Below are positions 1 through 8,400 of a stretch of 13,415 bases of DNA, one piece after another (position 1 is the stretch's first letter; each line of letters starts with the position of its first letter). The notes beneath the pieces were generated by a model that saw only the letters and a program-made list of their open reading frames with translations, was not told the origin of the DNA and did no database searches. A program made the translations under genes and the position numbers. Source of the stretch: an uncultured Fidelibacterota bacterium (GTDB lineage: Bacteria; Fidelibacterota; Marinisomatia; Marinisomatales; UBA1611); assembly GCA_937893835.1 (NCBI GenBank), contig CALCSS010000026.1:1-13415 (forward strand), given 5' to 3'.

Positions 1-686
1 CAAGTCTCAAGGACCACACATTCAAAGTGATAGATGCGACAAGGGAGTATGCTGTAGCATATAAGCCCAACTTTGCGTTCTTTGAGCGATGGGGTGCTGT
101 TGGGTTTGCCTGGCTGGAGGAGACGGTCAGTTACATCGGGAAGGAACACGTGAAGATAGCTGATGCAAAGAGAGGTGACATTGGCAATACGGCAGCCCAG
201 TATGCGAAAAGCATATTTGACCACTTTGGATTTGATAGTGTGACCCTCAATCCCTATATGGGCAGTGACAGTGTCCTACCTTTTTTGGACAGAGAGGAAA
301 AGGGGGCCTTCATATTATGTAGGACCTCCAATGATTCTGCGAGTGAATTGCAGGACAATCTGATCGATGATGACCCGCTCTACTTGCACGTTGCCCAACT
401 GATCAATGGACTCAATGACAATGATAATGTGGGAATGGTCGTTGGTGCCACAGCCCCGGATGAGTTGGCCAAGATACGTGATGCTGCGCCTGGCATTCCC
501 ATGCTGATCCCTGGAGTCGGAGCGCAGGGCGGAGATCTATCCCAAAGTCTGAGGGAGGGAAACCGCTCAGGGACTGGGATCATCAATGTCTCTAGAGGGA
601 TAAGTTTTGTTGGAGACATGAGTGAAAGATCCATACATTCTGCCGCAGCCAATTATGTTGAACAAATGAGGGAAATATTAGATTAG
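1..686 (+). CDS. pyrF: Orotidine 5'-phosphate decarboxylase, 5'-truncated by window edge
   Basis: Decarboxylates orotidine monophosphate to UMP in the cytoplasm, the last step of de novo pyrimidine synthesis. The frame is open from base 3. The GTG at 27 lies inside conserved sequence (SLKDHTFKVIDATREYAVAY), so the true start is upstream of the window and roughly 40-50 residues are missing if the protein has the usual ~270. The catalytic Asp-Lys-Asp signature is DAKRGDIGNTA (GAT at 162, AAG at 168, GAC at 177). Further phosphate- and nucleotide-site segments are LNPYMGSDSV, LCRTSND, VVGATAPDEL, IPGVGAQGGD and INVSRG. This is the longer 'type 2' bacterial/archaeal subfamily rather than the short E. 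coli type (family knowledge). The TAG stop at 684-686 is followed immediately, in the same frame, by the pyrE ATG, so the two genes are surely co-transcribed. Confidence 0.96.
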   Translation, partial: SLKDHTFKVIDATREYAVAYKPNFAFFERWGAVGFAWLEETVSYIGKEHVKIADAKRGDIGNTAAQYAKSIFDHFGFDSVTLNPYMGSDSVLPFLDREEKGAFILCRTSNDSASELQDNLIDDDPLYLHVAQLINGLNDNDNVGMVVGATAPDELAKIRDAAPGIPMLIPGVGAQGGDLSQSLREGNRSGTGIINVSRGISFVGDMSERSIHSAAANYVEQMREILD

Positions 687-1265
687 ATGACTGAGCAGGA
701 GCATATGATATCCATCTTCAGATCGACAGAGGCACTCTTGGACGGACACTTTGTGTTGACCTCTGGCAGGCACAGTTCGACCTACTTCCAGTGCGCGAAG
801 GTCCTCCAGCATCCGGAGTATCTTACGGCCTTCTCTATCATGATAGCAGATGAATTTGAGCACAAGGAACCAGATGTTGTGATCTCTCCAGCCATTGGAG
901 GTATCGTACTAGGGACCGAGGTCGGTACACAGCTTGGCTGTAGGACCATTTTTGCTGAGAGAGAGAATGGTGAGATGGTCATTCGAAGAGGATTTGAGAT
1001 CTTAAAGGGAGAGCGTGTCCTTGTGGTAGAGGACGTGATCACAACTGGCGGATCTGTCAAGGAGGTGATGGACCTGATATCGGATCTGGATGCAGAGGCC
1101 ATTGGTGTGGGCGTCCTGGTCGACAGAAGCAATGGGACAGCGTCATTGCATGAGAACCAATTTTCAATCGTTGAATTAGATGCAGTTAGTTATGGGGATG
1201 ATGAGGTCCCAGATGATCTGGCTGCAATTCCAATACAAAAACCTGGGAGTAGATACTTATCATGA
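687..1265 (+). CDS. pyrE: Orotate phosphoribosyltransferase
   Basis: Transfers phosphoribose from PRPP to orotate, giving OMP, the substrate of the enzyme encoded just upstream. At 192 aa it is a normal length. The PRPP-binding signature VLVVEDVITTGGS covers about residues 111-123, with the acidic pair E115-D116. Other hallmarks are the N-terminal LTSGRHSSTYF substrate loop, SPAIGGIVLGTEV, and the AERENGEMVIRRGF flexible-loop region, which resembles the Thermus/cyanobacterial subgroup rather than E. coli PyrE. The ATG at 687 directly follows the pyrF stop. A second ATG at 705 has an AGGAG only 3 nt away, too close to be preferred. The stop overlaps the next start (ATGA at 1262-1265), indicating translational coupling. 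Confidence 0.97.
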   Translation: MTEQEHMISIFRSTEALLDGHFVLTSGRHSSTYFQCAKVLQHPEYLTAFSIMIADEFEHKEPDVVISPAIGGIVLGTEVGTQLGCRTIFAERENGEMVIRRGFEILKGERVLVVEDVITTGGSVKEVMDLISDLDAEAIGVGVLVDRSNGTASLHENQFSIVELDAVSYGDDEVPDDLAAIPIQKPGSRYLS

Positions 1266-1939
1266 AACACGTAATACCATTCATACTTGTATTAGGCCTT
1301 TCTAATATGAGTTGTGGAAAATCAAAAAAGGAAGAACCTGTGAATATTGAACAAGAAAATCAAAATTTGGGACAGGAACAGTCTCAGTCCAGTCAGCCAG
1401 ATGGGGTCAAGATAGAGGTGGCGGTCATCACGACGGAGTATGGGGACATGGTGGTGGAATTCTTTGAAGAGGCAGCGCCGAAGCATGTGGAGAGTTTTAA
1501 ACTTCATACCAAAAATGGATACTATGATGGCACGATATTCCATCGAGTGATCCCAGGATTTATGATCCAAGGTGGAGACCCTAATACAAAGGGTGACAAC
1601 AAGGCCAGTTATGGGACGGGTGGTCATGCCGCAAAATACTATGGCATAGGTGACGAGGAGAATAACCTGTCCTGGAACTTACCTGCTGAGTTCAGTGACA
1701 TCAGTCACAATCGTGGCATCCTGTCGATGGCACGCTCTACCGATCCAAATAGTGGAGGAAGTCAGTTCTTCATATGTGCAGCAAATGCACCTCATTTAAA
1801 TGGACAATACACCGTCTTTGGCCAAGTGGTCCAAGGAGAGCAGGTCATAGATCAGATCGTAAGTTTGCCAAGAGATGCTAGAGACAATCCAAATCGCAGG
1901 GTCGCGATGAAGGTCCGATTAGAAAAAAGAGATAAGTGA
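1262..1939 (+). CDS. Cyclophilin-type peptidyl-prolyl cis-trans isomerase, exported, probable lipoprotein
   Basis: Catalyses cis-trans isomerisation of X-Pro bonds, most likely in the periplasm. 225 aa: a hydrophobic signal (residues 3-17) ends at Cys18, followed by a charged Glu/Gln/Ser-rich tether (about 19-50), then one cyclophilin domain (about 51-222). Family motifs are clear: FHRVIPGFMIQGGD with catalytic Arg95, GILSMARS, SGGSQFFI and HLNGQYTVFG. The lipobox is imperfect (N-M-S-C; Asn rather than Leu/Val/Ile at -3), so lipidation is likely but not certain. Relative to compact cyclophilins there is an extra loop of about 25 residues between the GGDPNTKGD segment and LPAEFSD. The position usually held by Trp near the active site is Tyr in NGQYTVFG, as in many bacterial members. 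The start overlaps the pyrE stop and the end overlaps the lipase start (GTGA at 1936-1939). Confidence 0.93.
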   Translation: MKHVIPFILVLGLSNMSCGKSKKEEPVNIEQENQNLGQEQSQSSQPDGVKIEVAVITTEYGDMVVEFFEEAAPKHVESFKLHTKNGYYDGTIFHRVIPGFMIQGGDPNTKGDNKASYGTGGHAAKYYGIGDEENNLSWNLPAEFSDISHNRGILSMARSTDPNSGGSQFFICAANAPHLNGQYTVFGQVVQGEQVIDQIVSLPRDARDNPNRRVAMKVRLEKRDK

Positions 1940-2835
1940 AAAGACCTTCTTTGGGCATCGCCTTGGGAGGAGGAGGAGTCCGAGGTGCTGCACATGTAGG
2001 AGTTCTGCAAGAGTTGGATAGCGCCGGAGTAGAGATCGATATGATCGCAGGTGTAAGTGCAGGCGCCGTGATCGGTGCCATGTATGCATATAGCCTTGAT
2101 GGTAAATGGGTCGAGGAACATTTTCGTAATATCTGGTCCTCCGCAACATTTGATGGTACAACATCCAAAAGATTTATCGATAATGGTTCTCCCGGTTCCT
2201 TTGCCCATGGGATAAAAAAGACCCTTACTGAACACGTCCTGGCCATCATGAGCCTCCACAAGAGTTCCATCATAAAGAACGATCAACTCAGAGAGGTCTT
2301 GGAACTTCTCATGCCAGTCCGAACATTTGAAGAGATGAAGATCCCTCTTAAGATCGTATCTACAGACATAGAGACTGGTGATGATCTCATATCAGACAAG
2401 GGTGACCTCATAGATGCATTGGTAATGAGTTGTGCAATACCTGGGGTCATGGAGCCGATCGAGGAAGGTGGCAGAATGATCGTTGATGGTGGTGTCGGCA
2501 TGCCAATACCCGTTCCCGTGTTGAAAGATCTCTGTGACCTTACGCTGGCGGTGGACATTGGGCTCTATGAATTTGAAAGATTGAATAGGCCAAATGCACG
2601 ATCGATAAAGATCAGATCTGATATCATCACCTCGAACAGATTGAAAGCGAGACTCGCTTCTGATGCAGATCTTGTTATTAGACCTGATACAATGGGCCTG
2701 CATTGGTCAAGGTTTGACTCTGGCGAGATTCTCTTTGAAAATGGAAAGAAAGCAGCCAGGGCCAAACTCTCAAAATTGAATGCCATGATCAATGATAAAA
2801 AAGAAAATGAAATTAGTAAAGAATGGTTGAGTTAA
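1936..2835 (+). CDS. Patatin-like phospholipase / RssA-type serine hydrolase
   Basis: Predicted lipid acyl hydrolase with a Ser-Asp dyad. 299 aa, close to the usual ~300 for single-domain RssA-like bacterial patatins. The oxyanion-hole glycine loop GGGGVRG is at residues 11-17, the nucleophile elbow GVSAG at 39-43 (Ser41), and the catalytic Asp in DGG at 184-186 (Asp184). No signal peptide or membrane segment is visible, so it should be cytosolic or peripherally membrane-bound; the substrate cannot be read from sequence. The GTG start at 1936 is chosen because it leaves the standard short lead before the glycine loop and overlaps the cyclophilin stop by 4 bp. The two are therefore probably translated as a coupled pair, though no functional link between isomerase and lipase is obvious. 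Confidence 0.9.
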   Translation: MKRPSLGIALGGGGVRGAAHVGVLQELDSAGVEIDMIAGVSAGAVIGAMYAYSLDGKWVEEHFRNIWSSATFDGTTSKRFIDNGSPGSFAHGIKKTLTEHVLAIMSLHKSSIIKNDQLREVLELLMPVRTFEEMKIPLKIVSTDIETGDDLISDKGDLIDALVMSCAIPGVMEPIEEGGRMIVDGGVGMPIPVPVLKDLCDLTLAVDIGLYEFERLNRPNARSIKIRSDIITSNRLKARLASDADLVIRPDTMGLHWSRFDSGEILFENGKKAARAKLSKLNAMINDKKENEISKEWLS

Positions 2836-2851
2836 AATAATAAACCCATTA

Positions 2852-2868
2852 TTTTTCGCGTCGAAAAA
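2852..2868. repeat. Small perfect palindrome in the lipase-dsbD gap
   Basis: The 47-bp gap (2836-2882) between the lipase stop and the dsbD start holds TTTTTCG, a 3-nt loop CGT, and CGAAAAA: a 7-bp perfect stem, mostly A/T. There is no T-tract after the stem, so it is a poor terminator. It could be an operator half-site pair, a weak processing hairpin, or chance. No convincing promoter hexamers are visible, so dsbD may simply continue the upstream transcript. Confidence 0.25.
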
Positions 2869-2882
2869 CACCCGTATTTAAA

Positions 2883-4820
2883 TTGAAGAACTTTATATTA
2901 TTCACCCTCTTATCAGCGCTGCTGAGCTCACAGTCTGCTGAAAACCCTGTCTCAATATCAGCAAGGGTTGACTCTCCAGCGAGAGCAGGAGAGGTCATAG
3001 AGGTCAAGATACGTGCGGAGATGGATCAAGAGTGGCACATATATTCCATCTACGACGTGAGCGATGGTCCTCTTCCAACGGAGATCAGTATCAGTGGTTC
3101 TGCCGTAGGTACCGTTGCGCCCGTCAGAGAGCCAGAGCCACTATATGTATTTGATCCTGGGTTCGAGACTGATACCTACTATCATGAGGGTGATACAGAA
3201 TTCATTTTCCCTTTAAGATTAAAAAGAAGTGTCCAGCCGGGAACGCACTCCATAGTCGTTGAGGTGTTCTATATGGTCTGCAATGCTAGACTATGTTATC
3301 CACCATTGACCCAAACAGAGACGGTTCAGGTGGTCGTAGAGGAGGGCGAGCCAAGGTCAAATAGGGCAACCTTCAATATCGCAAGTACCAAAAATGATGA
3401 TGGCAATACTGAGGATGGTGACAGAACACTTTTAAGCATATTACTTCTTGCTATTGGTGGTGCAATGCTTAGTTGGGTGATGCCCTGCGTCTATCCGATG
3501 CTTCCGATCATCATTTCCTTCTTTGGAAAAATGTCTGAGGATAAGAACATTGGTCGAAATACCATCGCAACCTTCTACGGTCTTGGAATAGCAGGCACAT
3601 TTGTTCTGATCGGTCTGGTGGTAGGATTCCTATCCTGGGGTGTGAACGATGTGGCCACTCAGTCAAAGTATGCTAACATAGGGAACCTGATAGCAACAGA
3701 TCCATGGATAAATCTTGGTCTTGGTGTCTTATTTATTTTCTTTGCATTGTGGATGTTTGGCATTGTAAATGTGAACATCGCTGGGGGTCTGGTCAACACT
3801 ACGGACAAGGCCGGGCAATCTGCAAACAGTGCCTACATAGGATCATTTTTATTGGGTGTTGCCTTTGCCATTACAAGTTTTAGTTGTACCGTTCCTGTAG
3901 TTGGAACTCTTCTGGTCGTTGCCGCTGCTGGTACGGCTGGTAGTGTCCTTACCAGTATCTATGGTATGGCCATCTATGGAGTGGTCTTTGCGGTTCCCTT
4001 TGTTGCCTTGTCACTTTTTCCCAAGGCCCTAGATAAGTTGCCCAATTCCGGTGCATGGATGGAGACGCTAAAGATAGGATTTGGTTTCATTGAGATAGCA
4101 GCAGCAATAAAATTTTTATGGGTCCCAGATCTTGAATGGGGTCTAGGTCTGTTGCCAAGGAACATTGTCTTGGTACTTTTTATCTTGATCGGTCTATTAC
4201 TGATTGGTTATCTACTTGGGCTCTTTAGAGTCGGTACCTCAGAGAATATAAAACCTTTTCAATTGGGCAAGGGTCGCGCTCTTTCAATACTGGTCACAGT
4301 TTTTATACTATACCCCGTTGTGATGTCATTCGCTTCAGCACCTACATACCATTATTCGAAGATGCCTAGACTCATGGATGAGATTCTGGAGGCACTGGTT
4401 CCACCACCACCCACTGAAGATGAGATCGCAATAAATGAGGGTTGGTTCGTTGACCAATATGATGAGGCCTTGAAAGCCGCCAAAGAGCAGAAAAAGCCAT
4501 TGTTCATTGATTTTACGGGTGTCTATTGTGCAAATTGTCGGGTCATGGAGCGAAGAGTATTTCCAAAAAGACCGGTCAAGGAGCAGCTTGACAAGATGGT
4601 GCTCACGAGGCTATATGTTGATAAGAAAGATTCCATGAGTCAGGTCTTTGCTCAATTACAGTTTGAACGATACAAACAAGCGACGCAGCCATACTATGTC
4701 ATACTGGACCCTGAGGATGAATCAACCGTTGCCGATACGGGAGGCTATGTTCCTAATGGATTCGCAGAATTTTTAAGTGATGGCGTATCATCCTATTACG
4801 AGAGGAAGAGAGATGAATAG
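2883..4820 (+). CDS. dsbD: Thiol:disulfide interchange protein DsbD, full three-domain form
   Basis: Carries electrons from cytoplasmic thioredoxin across the inner membrane to periplasmic thiol proteins. All three classic parts are present in 645 aa. After a signal peptide (about 1-19), the N-terminal periplasmic domain (about 22-160) contains WHIYSIYD and the active cysteines C133 and C138 in VCNARLCYPP; four residues separate them, against five in E. coli DsbD. The membrane part (about 180-480) has eight plausible helices with the two essential buried cysteines C202 (MPCVYPM) and C335 (FSCTVP). The C-terminal thioredoxin-like domain (about 505-640) has the C549-A-N-C552 motif in DFTGVYCANCRVM. 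The start is TTG at 2883: the frame is open back to 2844 with no ATG or GTG, and TTG gives a proper signal peptide. The 3' end overlaps the next gene by 8 bp. Confidence 0.95.
   Translation: MKNFILFTLLSALLSSQSAENPVSISARVDSPARAGEVIEVKIRAEMDQEWHIYSIYDVSDGPLPTEISISGSAVGTVAPVREPEPLYVFDPGFETDTYYHEGDTEFIFPLRLKRSVQPGTHSIVVEVFYMVCNARLCYPPLTQTETVQVVVEEGEPRSNRATFNIASTKNDDGNTEDGDRTLLSILLLAIGGAMLSWVMPCVYPMLPIIISFFGKMSEDKNIGRNTIATFYGLGIAGTFVLIGLVVGFLSWGVNDVATQSKYANIGNLIATDPWINLGLGVLFIFFALWMFGIVNVNIAGGLVNTTDKAGQSANSAYIGSFLLGVAFAITSFSCTVPVVGTLLVVAAAGTAGSVLTSIYGMAIYGVVFAVPFVALSLFPKALDKLPNSGAWMETLKIGFGFIEIAAAIKFLWVPDLEWGLGLLPRNIVLVLFILIGLLLIGYLLGLFRVGTSENIKPFQLGKGRALSILVTVFILYPVVMSFASAPTYHYSKMPRLMDEILEALVPPPPTEDEIAINEGWFVDQYDEALKAAKEQKKPLFIDFTGVYCANCRVMERRVFPKRPVKEQLDKMVLTRLYVDKKDSMSQVFAQLQFERYKQATQPYYVILDPEDESTVADTGGYVPNGFAEFLSDGVSSYYERKRDE
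4802..4806 (+). promoter_or_regulatory. Ribosome-binding site that fixes the TlpA-like gene start
   Basis: GAGGA lies 6 nt before the ATG at 4813, inside the dsbD C-terminal codons. It supports 4813 over the in-frame GTG at 4777, which would add 12 polar residues in front of the signal sequence. Confidence 0.6.
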
Positions 4821-5433
4821 GCCATTCAAAATATTTCATTCTTCTACCGTTGCATTATTCCAAAGAGTATTATTCGTGATCTTATTTTGTTTTGTTGGTT
4901 GTGATAATGGTTCAGCGCAGCGTAAGGACTCAAGGCAGAACAGTACCGTTACCAAGACCAACGAGACCAAGAAAAAGAAGAAGAAGGAGAATGAAATAAT
5001 CGCTCCAGATTTTACCTTGGCAGACCTAGATGGAGAGTGGGTCAGTATGAATCAGTTCAGGGGCAAGGTTGTGCTACTTAATTTTTGGGGAACATGGTGT
5101 GGACCATGTCGCAAAGAAATTCCAGATTTTGTAAAACTATCTGAAAAATATCAGAAGGATGGACTTGAGATAGTTGGCGTTACACTTACATCAGGCTCCG
5201 CAAAGAAGATCAACGCCTTTGCCGATAGATGGGGAATTAACTATACGTTGCTCACAGACATTGATGGCAATGAGACACAATCGGTCACGGCTTTATATGG
5301 GCAAGCTACCGGAAGAAGCATAACGGGTGTCCCGACTACTTTCCTGATCGACAGGGATGGATATATTCGTCAAAAATATGTAGGTCCAAGGTCGGAGGCG
5401 ATATTTTATAAGGACCTAAAACCATACCTATAG
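4813..5433 (+). CDS. TlpA/ResA-like thiol-disulfide oxidoreductase, probable lipoprotein
   Basis: Periplasm-facing thioredoxin-fold reductant, likely recharged by the DsbD encoded immediately upstream. 206 aa from the ATG at 4813. A hydrophobic signal (about 12-29) ends in F-V-G-C30, an acceptable lipobox-like site followed by Asp31. Next comes a low-complexity tether (about 33-62) with a run of six lysines (ETKKKKKKENE), then an AhpC/TSA-thioredoxin domain (about 65-206). The active site is WGTWCGPCRKEIP (C96, C99), and the cis-proline is P174 in GVPTTFLID. The WCGPC motif and cis-Pro context fit reductants of cytochrome c maturation or general disulfide reduction; no cytochrome gene is in view to choose between them. 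The 8-bp overlap with dsbD argues for coordinated synthesis of donor and acceptor. Confidence 0.92.
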   Translation: MNRPFKIFHSSTVALFQRVLFVILFCFVGCDNGSAQRKDSRQNSTVTKTNETKKKKKKENEIIAPDFTLADLDGEWVSMNQFRGKVVLLNFWGTWCGPCRKEIPDFVKLSEKYQKDGLEIVGVTLTSGSAKKINAFADRWGINYTLLTDIDGNETQSVTALYGQATGRSITGVPTTFLIDRDGYIRQKYVGPRSEAIFYKDLKPYL

Positions 5434-5447
5434 AGCCAACCAACTAC

Positions 5448-8400
5448 TTGTATAATCCCAAAATAAACTCTGGCACCTCCTTCCCTTACTTTCCCCTTTT
5501 CTTTCTTTTAGTCGATATCATTCTATTTGCTGACCCACTGGATCACTATTGGCAGCAAAAGGTTGATTACGATATGAATATCACCCTACATGATTCCATT
5601 CACCAGGTAACGGGTAACTCAATTATAAAATACACAAATCAATCGCCGGACTCTCTTGATCGCATATACCTGCATCTCTATCCGAACGCATTTCAAGTAG
5701 GCTCAGTGAAATATCGCGAATACCTTGGTAAGGCAGGCGGTGGTTATAGAGCAAAATATTTCACTGATCAGTTGGAGGGATTCACAAGCAATATAGATGT
5801 CCACGACCTGTCCATTGCGCTGCCCAAAGAAGGGGCCTCATGGATACATAAGACACCAATACTCGATCAATACAAGATAGAAGATACCATCCTAGAGGCA
5901 CGACTAAATCGTAAGGTTGGCCCTGGCCAGACCATTCGCATCGATCTGAATTGGACACATCGCATCGGTGAGATGGTTGAGCGGGCAGGACACTACGCGG
6001 GTCAATACAATATGGCACAGTGGTACCCTAAGATGGTTGTCTATGATGAAAAAGGTTGGCACGCGGATGTATTCCATGCCGAGGGTGAGTTTTACGGCGA
6101 ATTTGGTGATTTCAATGTCAAATTCGATCTGCCAAAAGCTTTTGTGATTGCCGCCAGTGGGGTCGTCACAGATGGCGATCCTGGGTGGGAGGATGTCACG
6201 GTGGACACTTCCATTGACTACAACGTCTGGCTAGACATATATGATTCCAATCTCATCGAGGTGGATGAGGATGAGCGAAGAGTAGTAACCTTTTTTGCAG
6301 AGAATGTTCATGACTTTGCCTGGGTCGCATCAAAGGACTTTTTATATGAGGGTGGTATCAGCAGAGATGGGCAGACCAAGGTACACGTTCTATATGACAA
6401 GCATCGTGGTGAAGAGTGGACGAAGGTTGTGCTTGAGCGCTCCATCAGTGCCCTTGATTGGCTTGAGCAAAGATTTGGAGATTACCCCTATCCTCAGATC
6501 ACCACAACCGATAGGATCAAGAGTGGGGGAATGGAGTACCCAATGCTGGTCATGAATGGACGCGATGGTGAGGGCCTGATCATGCATGAGTATGGGCACG
6601 TGTACTTTTATGGTATCTTGGCAAATAATGAAGTAGATGAGGCCTGGCTAGATGAAGGATTCACTACAAATCAGACAATGAATTACTTGATGACCCGTTA
6701 CGGCTCGCACGGATTTGATACTGGTCTGTATGAGGACTATGAAAAGTTTCCAAAAAAGTATTACCCCTTGGACAATGAACTGCACTCTGACCAGTGGCGG
6801 GCGATACGTTTTATGAGAAGTGGCTTTGATGAGAACATTAGTAGACCATCTTACTTGTTCAATAGTAGTAATGCCTATAGAAGGAATGCATATACAAAAC
6901 CATCTCTGATGCTAGTTGAATTAAAATATCTTCTTGGTGACTCGCTATTCTATGGTTCAATGCAACATTACTATGATAAGTGGAAGCTCAAGCATGTCAA
7001 TGAGGAACGGTTCATTGATGCGATCGAGGAATTCTCTGGTGAGAGCCTGGACTGGTTCTTTCAGCCATGGTTACATACTACTAGAAAACTTGATTATGCC
7101 ATTGCCTTTTTCAATAGTTCAAAGAATGATCAAGGGACATGGGACATTGAACTTGGTATAAAGAGTCTTGGTACTAGATTCATGCCGATGCAGATAGAGA
7201 CAACCCTTGATGGTGGTTCGGTCGACAGAAGATGGTGGGATGGGCATTTGTGGCGATTTCAAGATACACTCAGATATGTGACTGATAAAAGGCCAATTCA
7301 CGTCTCATTGGACCCAGACGTTCAAACACTTGACATGGACCATAGGAACAATACGACTAAGATGAAAAGAACCTTCCTATTGGACTGGCCGGGGGTATGG
7401 TATGATCCTCGTGATGAGATGGTCTATTGGTGGTCCCCGTATCTCTATTTTGATTTCAAAACGTCGGACCTTGCACCTGGTCTGACCATTGACCGTGATT
7501 ATGGCCCTTATGAGAGTACCACATTTCGTGCAAATTATGCTTTAAACTCCAAAAGACTTTATTGGTATCTAGGTGGCTGGCGCCAATCGGTGCATTCTTT
7601 TCCAAGAACTACTTTCCATTTCTGGGGGTTTGATCGTCCTGGAGTTATTGAGTTTGGAGGTGAGATCGAAAGAAAATGGAATCGAGTCTATGGTAGAACT
7701 CCAACTCATACCTTTGCAAGTGGTCTATATGTTCAACCAAGATATGATCGTGAAAGGGCAGAGCCATTAGGCTATGACCCCAATGGCAAAATTGCTGTTG
7801 GTTATTGGACATGGAGAATGGCCACGGGACCCCTATCATTTGATCTCAATGGGGCAACTGCCATAGCACCCTTTTCAACTTGGAATTTCAATCGTTTGAC
7901 TGGAACGGCCACATTCAAATTAAAGAAGGTCCTTGGGTTTGAGAGTAAGAAAAGACCTGACCTGAATCGGAATTTTGTTGTCCATATAAAACAGAGGCTC
8001 ATCACTGGAAAGATATGGGCTGACGAATTAGGAGTTCCGGGTCAGGAAGGATACAACATTGAGGGTAATAGTTCTAATGATATGTTAAGAAAAAATTATT
8101 TGGTCGACCAGTTCTATGGCAGTGAAACTCTATTTGGTCATTACCATATGCCTGGAGAGGGCAATATTCGCGCTTTTGTTGGTAGAGGTGAGAGAGGTGC
8201 CGAGGCACTTGTCTCGAGCACGACTGAATTAAGCCTGTTTAAGAATATTGCCAAGGCAGACCAAGAAGCGATCAATTTGGAATTTGCCACATTCATAGAT
8301 GGAGGGATCTTCTGGGATCGCGATAATGTGAGTATTTCTGGAAGTGATAGGATATTGAATCAAGAATTTGAAAAAAGAAATCTTGTAGATGCAGGCATGG

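Noticed and set aside
27..686. GTG at 27 as the start of pyrF
   Set aside because: The frame is open to base 3 and the upstream residues continue a conserved pyrF segment, so the gene is cut by the window edge.
1852..2286. Minus-strand open frames over the cyclophilin/lipase junction
   Set aside because: They are antisense to two clearly conserved genes, with no motifs of their own and compositions expected of a shadow frame.
2852..2868. Palindrome in the lipase-dsbD gap as a terminator
   Set aside because: The stem is short and A/T-rich with no T-tract after it; kept only as a minor repeat.
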